DNA of 64,000 nucleotides from Rhodococcus qingshengii JCM 15477 (GTDB taxonomy: Bacteria > Actinomycetota > Actinomycetes > Mycobacteriales > Mycobacteriaceae): positions 3,925,501 through 3,989,500 of the forward strand of contig NZ_CP096563.1 of assembly GCF_023221595.1 (NCBI RefSeq), given 5' to 3'. The translations under genes and the position numbers were made by a program. This document shows positions 17,105 to 26,186 of this stretch, one piece after another (position 1 is the stretch's first letter; each line of letters starts with the position of its first letter). The notes below the pieces were generated by a model. The model saw nothing but the letters and a program-made list of their open reading frames with translations. It had not been told where the DNA came from and did not search any database.

Positions 17105-18080
17105 CCGACACAATGCGCGCAATCGTGCTCGACGCCCCCGGCCCGCCAGAAGCATTGACTATCAGAGTGATTCCGATACCCGTGCCGATTGCGGGCTGGG
17201 TACTGGTCCGGGTGAAGGCTTTCGGCCTCAATCGATCCGAACTTCACACCCGCCTCGGCCTCGCCGAAGGCGTGACATTCCCGAGGGTGCTGGGCATCGA
17301 GGCCGTCGGCGAAGTGGTGAACTGCCCCGGCGGGGAGCTCACCGAAGGCCGGCAAGTCGCCGCCATGATGGGTGGGATGGGGAGGACGTTCGACGGCGGT
17401 TATGCCGAGTACACGTGCGTTCCCGTCAGTCAGGTCGTTCCCTTCTCGAGCGAACTGGACTGGTCGACAGTGGGAGCTGTTCCCGAGATGCTGCAGACGT
17501 CCTACGGCTCGCTGACGGTAGGACTGGACGCGAAATCCGGTCAATCCCTGTTGATCCGGGGAGGAACCTCCTCGGTCGGCATGGCAACCGCAGTCCTGGC
17601 GAAGCAGTGGGGACTCACTGTCCTTGCGACCACCCGAGATGCGAACAAAGCGTCGAATTGACCGCGATCGGGGTTGACCACGTTATCGTCGACGACGGTG
17701 CTGTGGCCGGCCAGGTTCGAGACATCCTCCCGGGCGGTGTTGATCTGGCCCTCGAATTGGTCGGAACACCAACACTTCCCGACACGTTGCGCGCGACCCG
17801 CGTTCACGGCACCGTGTGTTTCACGGGAATGCTGTCCAACGAGTGGACAGTCAAAGACTTTTATCCGATCGACTACATTCCACGCGGAGTGCGATTGACC
17901 TCGTACGGTGGGGACGCGTCCGACCTGCCTGCCGGCGTACTGCAAGACTTCCTCTCCGCTGTGGCGTCAGGCGAGGCGGTGGTACCGATCGACGAGGTGT
18001 TCGCGTTCGAGGACATCGCGCGAGCACATGCCAAGATGGAAGCCGGTACGGCACGTGGCAAATTGGTAGTTGTGCTCTGA
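17101..18080 (+). pseudogene. Zinc-less quinone oxidoreductase (MDR family), frameshifted
   Basis: The first part (17101-17661, 186 residues) covers the GroES-like domain and the start of the NADPH-binding fold with a GGTSSVGMA loop, then stops at TGA. The second part (up to 18080) continues the family without a break, from LTAIGVDHVIVDDG to the C-terminal KLVVVL. Adding one base near 17654 (a GG read as G in GCGTCGAATTG) restores one 326-residue protein of normal family length. This is either a real single-base deletion or a sequence error. The intact enzyme would reduce quinones or enones with NADPH. Confidence 0.85.
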
Positions 18081-18089
18081 CCTGGCTTC

Positions 18090-18770
18090 TCACACCACGA
18101 ATCGATAACCCATTCCTGCCTCGGTGATCAGATGCTTGGGGTTCGCCGGGTCATCCTCGAGCTTCCGACGAAGTTGAGCCAGGTAGACACGTAGATAGTG
18201 GGTCTCGGTGTCGTACGCCGGTCCCCACACTTCCCGAAGCAACTCCTTCTGCCCGACCAGCTTTCCGCGGTTGCGCACAAGCATCTCGAGCATGCCCCAC
18301 TCGGTCGGAGTCAGGTGCACCTGTTCACCGCGCCGACTCACTGTTTTCGCAGCCAAGTCCACCGTGAAGGACGCGGTCTCGACCGACGGTTCCGAAGTGT
18401 CCGCCGCGGAGGTTCCCCGCCTCGCCGCAGCGCGCACGCGGGCCAGAAACTCGTCCATCCCGAAGGGCTTGGTGACGTAGTCGTCCGCACCGGCGTCGAG
18501 AGCCTCGACCTTGTCCGCGGAATCCGTGCGCGCCGACAGCACGATGACCGGCGCCGTGCACCAGCCACGCAGGCCGGCAAGCACTTCGGTGCCGTCCATG
18601 TCGGGCAGTCCGAGATCGAGTACCACGACGTCCGGTGGACGCTCGGCAGCAGCCCGCAAGGCACCGGCGCCCGTCGACGCGGTCACCACCTCGTACCCGC
18701 GCACCGAAAGATTGATACGCAGAGCTCGCAGAATCTGCGGTTCGTCGTCCACTACCAGGATTCGACTCAT
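18090..18770 (-). CDS. kdpE: Response regulator KdpE
   Basis: This 226-residue OmpR-type regulator has a receiver domain (ILVVDDEPQILRALRINL, phospho-acceptor Asp in VVLDLGLPDMDG) and a C-terminal winged helix (HLTPTEWGMLEMLVRNRG, then THYLRVYLAQLRRKLE). It would activate kdp when KdpD phosphorylates it. It is the last gene of the kdp operon and overlaps kdpD by four bases. Confidence 0.94.
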   Translation of the reverse strand: MSRILVVDDEPQILRALRINLSVRGYEVVTASTGAGALRAAAERPPDVVVLDLGLPDMDGTEVLAGLRGWCTAPVIVLSARTDSADKVEALDAGADDYVTKPFGMDEFLARVRAAARRGTSAADTSEPSVETASFTVDLAAKTVSRRGEQVHLTPTEWGMLEMLVRNRGKLVGQKELLREVWGPAYDTETHYLRVYLAQLRRKLEDDPANPKHLITEAGMGYRFVV

Positions 18771-21307
18771 GATCCATTCCCATTCGTACCGGCCGCAGCC
18801 AATTCCACGATCATCGTCAATCCCCCACCGGGTGTGTCTGTGGCGCTGACCGTTCCGCCCATCGCATCGACAAATCCGCGCACCACGGAAAGTCCGAGGC
18901 CCACTCCGCCGGTGTTGTCGCGATCTCCCATCCGTTGGAACGGCTGGAACATCGTTTCGGCCTCACCTCGCGGAACACCTGGGCCCGTATCGGCAACACT
19001 GATCACCACACGATCACCGAGTTGCGCCGCCCCGACGCGCACCGGGGTTTCTCCCCCGTAGCGCAGAGCGTTGTCGACGATGTTCGCAATCACCCGCTCG
19101 AGCAGACCTTGATCTGCTTGCACTGCAACGGTACCCACGTCGACGACTACACTTCGAGCCCGCGAATCCGAGCGTCCACCGATGCCGAGGCCCAGCAACG
19201 CGCGGTGAACCACCTCGTCCAGATACACCGGCCGGAGCGTGGGTTTCACCACCCCGGCGGCAAGGCGGGACGAGTCGAGCAAGTTCCCGACCAGTGCCGT
19301 CAACTGATCCGCCGACTCCTCGATGGTTGCCAACAATTCAGCGGTGTCTTCGGGCGAGAACTCGATGTCGTCGCTGCGCAGACTGGACACCGCCGCCTTC
19401 ACTCCGGCGAGAGGCGTTCGCAGGTCATGGCTTACCGCTGACAGCAAGGCTCGACGCAGTTGATCAGCCTCGGTGAGCGCGGCAGCCTTGCTCGCCTCGA
19501 CTGTCAGTTTCTCCTGGCGGATCATCCCAACTGCTTGGTGAGCGACCACCGTCAGCACTCGTCGGTCCCGCGCACTCAGGTCGGGCCCAGCCAACAACAG
19601 CGCGTATTCCCCGTCGTTGACCTCACAGACCGTATCCGCTTCGTCGTCCGTGGTCGGCGGCTGCGTACCGACGGCAGCGATGACTCCGTCGTCGTGATGA
19701 ATGACGGAAACCCCTCGCTGGCGATAGATTTCGAGTGCCTTCGCCAGAAGTGTCGACAGATCCGCTCCGCGGAGAACTGATCCCGCGAACAGTGTGAGCA
19801 GTTCGGCTTCCTCGGATGCGCGCTTCGCCTCGCGGGCGCGCTTTGCTGCGGCGTCGACCAGAACGGCAACTGCCACAGCCACGATCAACAGCACGACAGT
19901 AGTGATGAAGTTGTCAGGTTCGGCGATGGTGAAGCTGTACCGCGGATCGGTGAAGAAGTAATTGAGCAGCAGTCCCGAGATCAGTGCCGACAATATCGCC
20001 GGGCCGACGCCGCCGAGGAGGGCAACCAGAACGACCACGACGAAGAACAGCGCGTTCTCGCCGTTGACCCCGGAGATTCGGTCGACGAGACCCATGATCG
20101 CGGCCGCGAGCGAAGGCACGACGATCGCCGCAATCCACGACAGGACCCGGCGCTCCGAGCGCCCCAGCACCGAAATGCGTCGTCGCGCCGTCGCTTCCTC
20201 GTGCGTGACCATGTGAACGTCGATACCACCGGACTGCTGAACCACCGCAGCGCCGATCCCCTCGTCGAGGATGCGAGCCAGGCGGGAACGCCGCGACGTT
20301 CCCAGCACCAACTGTGTGGCGTTCTCCTCACGCGCGAACTCGAGGAGCGTCGACGGTACGTCGTCACCGACAACAGTGTGAAGCGTGGCGCCGACTCCGA
20401 CAGCCAACGCGCGCACCTTGCCCATCTCGGGGGCCGAGACACCGGTGAGTCCGTCACCGCGTACGACGTGGACCACCATCAGCTCGGCGCTCGACTTCGA
20501 CGCGATTCGAGATGCGCGTCGTACCAGGGTTTCCGACTCCGGTCCCCCGGTCACGGCAACGACGACACGCTCGCGCGCCTCCCAGGTATCGGTGATCTTG
20601 TTCTCGGCCCGGTATTTCGCCAGTGCGGCGTCCACCTGATCGGCCACCCACAGCAGTGCCAGTTCGCGTAGCGCCGTGAGGTTTCCGCGTCTGAAGTAAT
20701 TGCCCAAGGCCGCATCGACCCGTTCCGGTGAATACACGTTTCCGTGAGAAAGTCTGCGGCGCAGCGCCTCCGGGGTGATGTCGACCAGCTCGACCTGCGC
20801 CGCACTACGTACTACCGCGTCCGGAACCGTCTCCTGCTGAACCACGCCGGTGATGTGCGCGACAACGTCGTTGAGGCTTTCGAGGTGTTGCACGTTGACC
20901 GTGGACAGAACGTCGATCCCGGCTTCGAGCAGTTCCTGTACGTCCTGCCAGCGCTTGTGATTCTTGCTCCCTGGCGTGTTGGTATGTGCCAACTCGTCCA
21001 CCAGGACAAGGGCCGGACGCCGAGCCAACACGGCCTCGACGTCCAGTTCCGGCATCCGTGTTCCGCGATAATCCACCAGCTTGGGCGGCACTATTTCGAG
21101 GTCTCCGATCTGCGCCGCGGTGCGGGCGCGGCCGTGTGTCTCCACGACGGCCGCGACCACGTCACAGCCACGATCTCGACGCCGATGAGCCTCACCGAGC
21201 ATCGCGAAGGTCTTTCCGACGCCAGGCGCAGCGCCGAGGTAGATACGCAATTCACCACGTTTGCGTGCCCTACCGAAAGATTGACCGACCTTCTCCGAAG
21301 AACTCAC
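18767..21307 (-). CDS. kdpD: Sensor histidine kinase KdpD
   Basis: This 846-residue sensor for potassium limitation has an N-terminal KdpD domain with a Walker A site (YLGAAPGVGKT) and the LVDELAHTN segment. A universal-stress-protein domain at about 240-360 follows, then four membrane helices at about 395-490, a GAF domain, the HisKA motif SAVSHDLRTPLAG and an ATPase domain with GLGLSVVRGF. GTG at 21307 lies just after the kdpC stop; GTG 21322 or a longer frame to 21340 are possible but would overlap kdpC. Confidence 0.93.
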   Translation of the reverse strand: MSSSEKVGQSFGRARKRGELRIYLGAAPGVGKTFAMLGEAHRRRDRGCDVVAAVVETHGRARTAAQIGDLEIVPPKLVDYRGTRMPELDVEAVLARRPALVLVDELAHTNTPGSKNHKRWQDVQELLEAGIDVLSTVNVQHLESLNDVVAHITGVVQQETVPDAVVRSAAQVELVDITPEALRRRLSHGNVYSPERVDAALGNYFRRGNLTALRELALLWVADQVDAALAKYRAENKITDTWEARERVVVAVTGGPESETLVRRASRIASKSSAELMVVHVVRGDGLTGVSAPEMGKVRALAVGVGATLHTVVGDDVPSTLLEFAREENATQLVLGTSRRSRLARILDEGIGAAVVQQSGGIDVHMVTHEEATARRRISVLGRSERRVLSWIAAIVVPSLAAAIMGLVDRISGVNGENALFFVVVVLVALLGGVGPAILSALISGLLLNYFFTDPRYSFTIAEPDNFITTVVLLIVAVAVAVLVDAAAKRAREAKRASEEAELLTLFAGSVLRGADLSTLLAKALEIYRQRGVSVIHHDDGVIAAVGTQPPTTDDEADTVCEVNDGEYALLLAGPDLSARDRRVLTVVAHQAVGMIRQEKLTVEASKAAALTEADQLRRALLSAVSHDLRTPLAGVKAAVSSLRSDDIEFSPEDTAELLATIEESADQLTALVGNLLDSSRLAAGVVKPTLRPVYLDEVVHRALLGLGIGGRSDSRARSVVVDVGTVAVQADQGLLERVIANIVDNALRYGGETPVRVGAAQLGDRVVISVADTGPGVPRGEAETMFQPFQRMGDRDNTGGVGLGLSVVRGFVDAMGGTVSATDTPGGGLTMIVELAAAGTNGNGS

Positions 21308-21314
21308 GTGACAA

Positions 21315-21965
21315 TCATCCACCAGTCGTCGGTGCAGCACACGTAGGTGCCGTCAATCCGAGTGCCAGGTTCAATTCCAGTACGTTGACTCGCTCGGCTC
21401 CGAGAAATCCGAGTTGCCGACCGTCGGTGTGCTCGGCCACCAAGTCCCGCACCTGGTCTTCCGAGATGCCGTTGTTGGCCGCCACCCTCGCGACCTGCAG
21501 TTCGGCGTACGCCGGACTGATGTGGGGATCGATACCCGAGCCCGAACCGGTGACTGCGTCGACGGGAACCGATGCCGGGTCGACACCCTCACGTGCCGCG
21601 ATGGCTGCCCGGCGCTCGATGACGAATCCGGCCAGAATCTCGCTGCTCGGCCCCTGGTTGGACGGCAGTGCCGCAGCGGGATCACCGGTGGCAAACGGAT
21701 CCTCGTCCGAAACGGATCCGACAACACGATTGTGGAAGAACGGGTCCTGCTGCCCTTCGGCGACCTGCGGATCGACACCCACCCAGGCACTGCCGACCAC
21801 GCAACCGGCGGCATCGGTGACCGGTGAGCCTTCGGCAGATCCGGAGCTGATCCGGCTGACACCCCACACCGCGGCGGGATAGACCACACCGAGAACGACG
21901 GTGAGCGCGAGCAATACGAGCAAACCCGCCCACACCTGTTTGGCAAAACCGATAGTGAAACGCAT
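21315..21965 (-). CDS. kdpC: Potassium-transporting ATPase subunit KdpC
   Basis: This 216-residue single-span protein stabilises the KdpFABC complex and aids ATP binding. It has one N-terminal membrane helix (about 11-33), then an extracytoplasmic domain with SGSGIDPHISPAYAELQVARV, the family signature, and the C-terminal VNVLELNLAL. It lies six bases after kdpB. Confidence 0.95.
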   Translation of the reverse strand: MRFTIGFAKQVWAGLLVLLALTVVLGVVYPAAVWGVSRISSGSAEGSPVTDAAGCVVGSAWVGVDPQVAEGQQDPFFHNRVVGSVSDEDPFATGDPAAALPSNQGPSSEILAGFVIERRAAIAAREGVDPASVPVDAVTGSGSGIDPHISPAYAELQVARVAANNGISEDQVRDLVAEHTDGRQLGFLGAERVNVLELNLALGLTAPTCAAPTTGG

Positions 21966-21971
21966 GTCAGG

Positions 21972-24077
21972 TCACCCAATTCCAGGAATCAAACGTACGA
22001 CGAGATCGATCAACCAGATACCGACGAACGGTGTGATCACACCGCCGAGACCGTAGACGAGCAAGTTACGTCCGAGCAACTGCGATGCCGTCGACGGTCG
22101 GTATCGAACACCCTTGAGTGCCAACGGAATCAAACCGATGATCACCAAGGCGTTGAAGATCACGGCCGAGACGATCGCCGATTCGGGGGTGGCGAGACGC
22201 ATGATGTTCAACGCGTCCAGCTGCGGGTAGATGCCGCTGAACAAGGCCGGCAGGATTGCGAAATACTTCGCCAGGTCGTTCGCCAACGAGAATGTGGTCA
22301 ACGCGCCGCGGGTGATCAGCAATTGCTTGCCGATTTCCACCACCTCGATCAGCTTGGTGGGATCGGAGTCGAGATCGACCATGTTCCCGGCCTCTTTGGC
22401 TGCCGAGGTTCCCGTGTTCATCGCGACCCCGACATCGGCCTGGGCAAGGGCGGGAGCATCATTGGTCCCGTCACCGGTCATCGCGACGAGACGTCCGCCT
22501 TCCTGTTCCTTCCGGATCAGGGCCAGTTTGTCTTCCGGGGTGGCCTCCGCCATGAAGTCGTCGACGCCCGCCTCGTCGGCAATCGCCTTCGCGGTCAACG
22601 GATTGTCGCCGGTGATCATGATCGTGCGAATACCCATCGCCCGGAGTTCGGCGAACCTGTCAGCCATTCCCGGCTTGACGACGTCGGACAACGCGATCAC
22701 GCCGAGGATCGAGGTACTCTCACCATGCTTGACGGCAACTACCAGCGGCGTTCCGCCCGCTTGGGCGATGTCGTTCACGGTGTCGGTCACCGCGCTCTCC
22801 GCGTGTCCACCGCCACTGACGACCCAGTTCATCACCGCATCTGCTGCACCCTTTCGGATTTGGCGTCCGGAGTGGTCGAGTCCGCTCATCCGGGTTTGTG
22901 CCGTGAACGGAACGAACTCGGCGCGTTCTTCGTCCAACGTCGGCTCGGCAGCGAGACCGAAATCCGCTGCGCACAGCTCGACGATGCTCCGTCCCTCGGG
23001 AGTTCCGTCGGCCAGGCTCGACAAGCGAGCTGCCGCAGCAAGATCGTCGGCGGATACACCGGGCGCCGGATGGAGTGCGGTGGCCCGGCGGTTACCGAAA
23101 GTGATGGTTCCGGTCTTGTCCATCAACAGGGTGTCGATGTCGCCCGCAGCTTCCACCGCGCGCCCCGACATCGCGAGAACGTTGCGCTGGACGAGGCGGT
23201 CCATGCCCGCGATACCGATCGCCGAGAGCAGCGCTCCGATGGTCGTCGGGATCAGGCAGACGAGAAGTGCGATCAGCTTGATCGGATCCTGCTCGTGCCC
23301 CGCGTACAAGCCCATCGGGCCGATGGCTACGACGGCGAGGAGGAAGATGACGGTCAACGACGCGAGCAGGATGTTGAGCGCAATCTCGTTGGGTGTCTTC
23401 TGACGTGAAGCACCCTCGACGAGCGCGATCATCCGGTCCACGAACGAACTGCCCGGTGCTGCGGTGATTTCCACGACGATGCGGTCCGAGAGAACCGTCG
23501 TACCACCGGTGACGGCGCACCGGTCACCACCGGATTCACGGACCACCGGCGCGGATTCACCGGTGATCGCCGATTCGTCTACGGAGGCAATACCTTCGAC
23601 CACGTCGCCGTCGCCGGGGATGACCTCGCCGGCAACCACTATCACCCGATCGCCGACCACCAGTTCGGTGCCGGAAACCGATTCGATCGCACCGCTCATC
23701 GTGATCCGATGTGCTGTGGTGTCCTGCTTCACCTTTCGCAGGCTCGCCGCCTGCGCCTTGCCGCGCCCTTCGGCCACGGATTCGGCGAGGTTCGCGAAGA
23801 TCACCGTGAACCAGAGCCACAGGGTGATCACCCAGGAGAACACCGAGGGATCGGCGATCGCCATGACAGTGGTGATGACGGAACCGACGAACACCACGAA
23901 CATGACCGGGTTGCGGGCGAGGTGGCGTGGGTCGAGTTTGCGCACGGCCCCCGGCAACGCGGTGATCATCTGCCGCGGGTTGAAAACGCCTGCGTGTACT
24001 TGACGGGACTGCCCTGGATCAACCTTGTCGGCAGCGTCTTGCGCTACCACGGGTTTCTCACTGATACGCACGGTCAT
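21972..24077 (-). CDS. kdpB: Potassium-transporting P-type ATPase subunit KdpB
   Basis: This 701-residue catalytic subunit hydrolyses ATP to drive uptake. It carries the TGESAP actuator loop, the phosphorylation motif [11 protein letters not shown], the hinge [20 protein letters not shown] and about seven membrane helices. An N-terminal extension of about 30 polar residues precedes [13 protein letters not shown]. It overlaps kdpA by four bases. Long antisense frames lie opposite this gene but look like composition artefacts. Confidence 0.96.
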   Translation of the reverse strand: MTVRISEKPVVAQDAADKVDPGQSRQVHAGVFNPRQMITALPGAVRKLDPRHLARNPVMFVVFVGSVITTVMAIADPSVFSWVITLWLWFTVIFANLAESVAEGRGKAQAASLRKVKQDTTAHRITMSGAIESVSGTELVVGDRVIVVAGEVIPGDGDVVEGIASVDESAITGESAPVVRESGGDRCAVTGGTTVLSDRIVVEITAAPGSSFVDRMIALVEGASRQKTPNEIALNILLASLTVIFLLAVVAIGPMGLYAGHEQDPIKLIALLVCLIPTTIGALLSAIGIAGMDRLVQRNVLAMSGRAVEAAGDIDTLLMDKTGTITFGNRRATALHPAPGVSADDLAAAARLSSLADGTPEGRSIVELCAADFGLAAEPTLDEERAEFVPFTAQTRMSGLDHSGRQIRKGAADAVMNWVVSGGGHAESAVTDTVNDIAQAGGTPLVVAVKHGESTSILGVIALSDVVKPGMADRFAELRAMGIRTIMITGDNPLTAKAIADEAGVDDFMAEATPEDKLALIRKEQEGGRLVAMTGDGTNDAPALAQADVGVAMNTGTSAAKEAGNMVDLDSDPTKLIEVVEIGKQLLITRGALTTFSLANDLAKYFAILPALFSGIYPQLDALNIMRLATPESAIVSAVIFNALVIIGLIPLALKGVRYRPSTASQLLGRNLLVYGLGGVITPFVGIWLIDLVVRLIPGIG

Positions 24078-25759
24078 TGAAGAGCCTCCGCTAGCGGGCC
24101 CAGCGCGAGGGCCGGGAAGAATGTAAGTGCAGCAACAAGAACGACGGTGCCGGTCAACAAACCGGTGAACATCGGTCCGGACGTCGGGAGGGTGCCGGCC
24201 GTCGGCGCCACCTTCTTCTGCGAGGCAAGAGCACCGGCCAAAGCGAGAACGAAGATGATCGGCAGGAATCGGCCGAGAAGCATGCAGATTCCGAGAGACG
24301 ACTGGAACCAGTCGCTGGTGACCGTCAGACCGCCGAAGGCGCTGCCGTTGTTGTTCGAGGCGGAGGCGAAGGCGTAAAGCACCTCACTGAACCCGTGGAT
24401 CGATCCCGGCGTACCCGGATCTCCCCCATTGCCTTGATAACCGGTGGTCGAACCGAGGATGACGGTGATGGCGGTACCGATCAAGACCAGCGCGGGCATG
24501 ACCAGAATCGACAGCGCCGCAAGGGTGATCTCGCGTCGACCCAACTTCTTGCCGAGATATTCGGGCGTGCGACCGACCAGCAGTCCGCCGACGAACACTG
24601 CGATCAAAGCCAGCACAAGAATCCCGTAGAGGCCGGTTCCGACTCCACCTGGCGCAATTTCGCCGAGCAACATGTTGAGCAGGACCGCGCCGCCGCCGAG
24701 GGGGGACATGCTGTCGTGGGCCGAGTTCACCGCGCCCGTCGACGTTCCCGTGGTCGCCACCGCGAACAACGCCGATCCGGGGATTCCGAAGCGAACTTCC
24801 TTGCCCTCCATCATCGAACCAGCTGCTGTGGCGGCAACACCGCGTGCGCCGGATTCGGCAGCGAGCGTGACTGCGAGCAGCCCGCTCCACAGGATTCCCA
24901 TCACTGCCAGCAGGGTGAGGCCTTGCCTACGATCCCCGACGAGAGTTCCGAACGTTCGGGTGAGGCAGACCGGAATCAACAGGATCGCCAGGATCTCGAC
25001 GACATTGCTCAACGGGGTGGGGTTCTCGAACGGGTGCGCCGAGTTGGCAGCCAAGATCCCGCCACCGTTGGTGCCGAGTTCCTTGATCGCTTCCTGGGAC
25101 GCGACGGGGGCCAGTGCATTGGTGACCGCATTGCCGTCGAGGCCGGTGGAGGCGAAACCGCTGTGGAACGACTGGATCACTCCCTGGCTCAACAGGATCA
25201 GGGCGATCACGAATGAGAACGGGAGGAGGATGCGCAGAGAACCACGCGTCAGATCGACCCAGAAGTTGCCGATCTCGCCGCCCCTGGCCACCCGAATGAA
25301 GCCGCGAACCAATGCGATGGCCACCGCCATGCCGACCGCTGCCGAGACGAAGTTCTGCACCGCCAGACCGACGGGCTGAACGAAGTTGCTCATCGTCGTT
25401 TCCGGCGTGTACGACTGCCAGTTGGTGTTCGCCACAAACGAAATCGCGGTGTTGAACGCTACGGCGGGACTGACCCCGGACAGACCGTCACTCAGCGGCA
25501 GTACTCCCTGAATCCGTTGCAGGAAGTACAGGAACAATGCGCTGGCCAGCGAGAATCCGAGAACGCTTGCGGCGTAGCCGTACCACGTCTGCTCGGCCCT
25601 GGAGTCGATCCGACCGACGCGGTAGATCACACTCTCGACCCGAAGATCTCGCGTCGACGAGTAAACACGCGCCATGTAGTCGCCCACCGGAACGTAGGCG
25701 ATTGCCAGAACGACGAGGACAAAAGCGATCTGCAGGCCGGCTGCAAGAGCGGGCGACAT
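24074..25759 (-). CDS. kdpA: Potassium-binding channel subunit KdpA
   Basis: This 561-residue channel-like subunit of the KdpFABC complex has about ten membrane helices. It carries the repeated Gly-containing selectivity-filter loops (for example [33 protein letters not shown] and [13 protein letters not shown]). It overlaps kdpF by one base and kdpB by four, so the operon is tightly coupled. Confidence 0.96.
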   Translation of the reverse strand: MSPALAAGLQIAFVLVVLAIAYVPVGDYMARVYSSTRDLRVESVIYRVGRIDSRAEQTWYGYAASVLGFSLASALFLYFLQRIQGVLPLSDGLSGVSPAVAFNTAISFVANTNWQSYTPETTMSNFVQPVGLAVQNFVSAAVGMAVAIALVRGFIRVARGGEIGNFWVDLTRGSLRILLPFSFVIALILLSQGVIQSFHSGFASTGLDGNAVTNALAPVASQEAIKELGTNGGGILAANSAHPFENPTPLSNVVEILAILLIPVCLTRTFGTLVGDRRQGLTLLAVMGILWSGLLAVTLAAESGARGVAATAAGSMMEGKEVRFGIPGSALFAVATTGTSTGAVNSAHDSMSPLGGGAVLLNMLLGEIAPGGVGTGLYGILVLALIAVFVGGLLVGRTPEYLGKKLGRREITLAALSILVMPALVLIGTAITVILGSTTGYQGNGGDPGTPGSIHGFSEVLYAFASASNNNGSAFGGLTVTSDWFQSSLGICMLLGRFLPIIFVLALAGALASQKKVAPTAGTLPTSGPMFTGLLTGTVVLVAALTFFPALALGPLAEALQ

Positions 25760-25857
25760 CAGAACCTCTCAGGATCTACGAGTGCAACGAGCAGGTAAAT
25801 GACCAATGCCGCGGCGACGGCGATCAGAACCACGCTGACCACACCGGCAACCGTCAT
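25759..25857 (-). CDS. kdpF: KdpF small subunit
   Basis: This 32-residue single-helix peptide begins MTVAGVVSVVLIAVAAALVI and ends VALVDPERF, the pattern of KdpF, which stabilises the complex in the membrane. Its ATG overlaps the stop of the preceding 30-residue ORF (ATGA) and its TGA overlaps the kdpA start. Confidence 0.88.
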   Translation of the reverse strand: MTVAGVVSVVLIAVAAALVIYLLVALVDPERF

Positions 25858-25946
25858 TTGGGAGCGCTCGCCTGTAGGGCGCGCAGTACCAGCGCGCACA
25901 CGAGAAAACCGCCGAGAATCAGAGCAACGTAGGCCAGATCGGCCAT
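25854..25946 (-). CDS. 30-residue membrane peptide at head of kdp operon
   Basis: This small ORF is preceded by GAGGGAAG and codes for a peptide with one hydrophobic helix (starting MADLAYVALILGGFLVCALV) and a short polar tail. Its stop overlaps the kdpF start. Similar tiny ORFs are found ahead of kdpF in other actinobacteria, usually without a name. The overlap and good ribosome-binding site argue it is translated; a role as an extra Kdp subunit or regulator is a guess. Confidence 0.72.
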   Translation of the reverse strand: MADLAYVALILGGFLVCALVLRALQASAPK

Positions 25947-26095
25947 GAGCTTCCCTCTTCGAAATCTTTTGCCGTGCTGCTGTGCATCGCAGCCATGACG
26001 CGCGGTCGCCCTCGACCGGATGCGCTCTCTCAGCTTCGACCTCCGGAAAGGCCGATTCCGCGTCTCTGACGATCCGCTTACGCACTGACCTGGCG

Positions 26096-26115
26096 TCTTG
26101 ACGCGATCTTGACGC
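26096..26115. promoter_or_regulatory. Direct repeat, candidate KdpE site
   Basis: TCTTGACGC occurs at 26096-26104 and again at 26107-26115, an exact 11-base period. OmpR-family regulators bind direct repeats of this spacing. It lies about 150 bases upstream of the kdp operon on its promoter side, but also overlaps the -35 of the amidase promoter. Assignment to KdpE is inferred. Confidence 0.4.
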
Positions 26116-26136
26116 GAAACCGAAGTTCACTAATAC
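26109..26136 (+). promoter_or_regulatory. Promoter of amidase gene
   Basis: TTGACG (26109-26114) and TAATAC (26131-26136) are separated by 16 bases. The start point would be about 26143, just before the 22-base palindrome. Confidence 0.5.
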
Positions 26137-26147
26137 TGAAACAAGTT

Positions 26148-26169
26148 ACTGTTCGTTCGAACGAACAGT
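26148..26169. promoter_or_regulatory. 22-bp perfect palindrome, TetR-type operator
   Basis: A perfect 22-base palindrome with core CTGTTCGTTCGAACGAACAG lies just downstream of the predicted transcription start and 17 bases before the amidase ATG. A TetR-family gene follows the amidase, and is the likely repressor. Position and symmetry fit roadblock repression. Confidence 0.65.
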
Positions 26170-26186
26170 TTTGCGAAGGGAACCTG

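Noticed and set aside
22231-23408. Two long plus-strand frames opposite kdpB
   Set aside because: Both are antisense to a clear P-type ATPase and show no domain.
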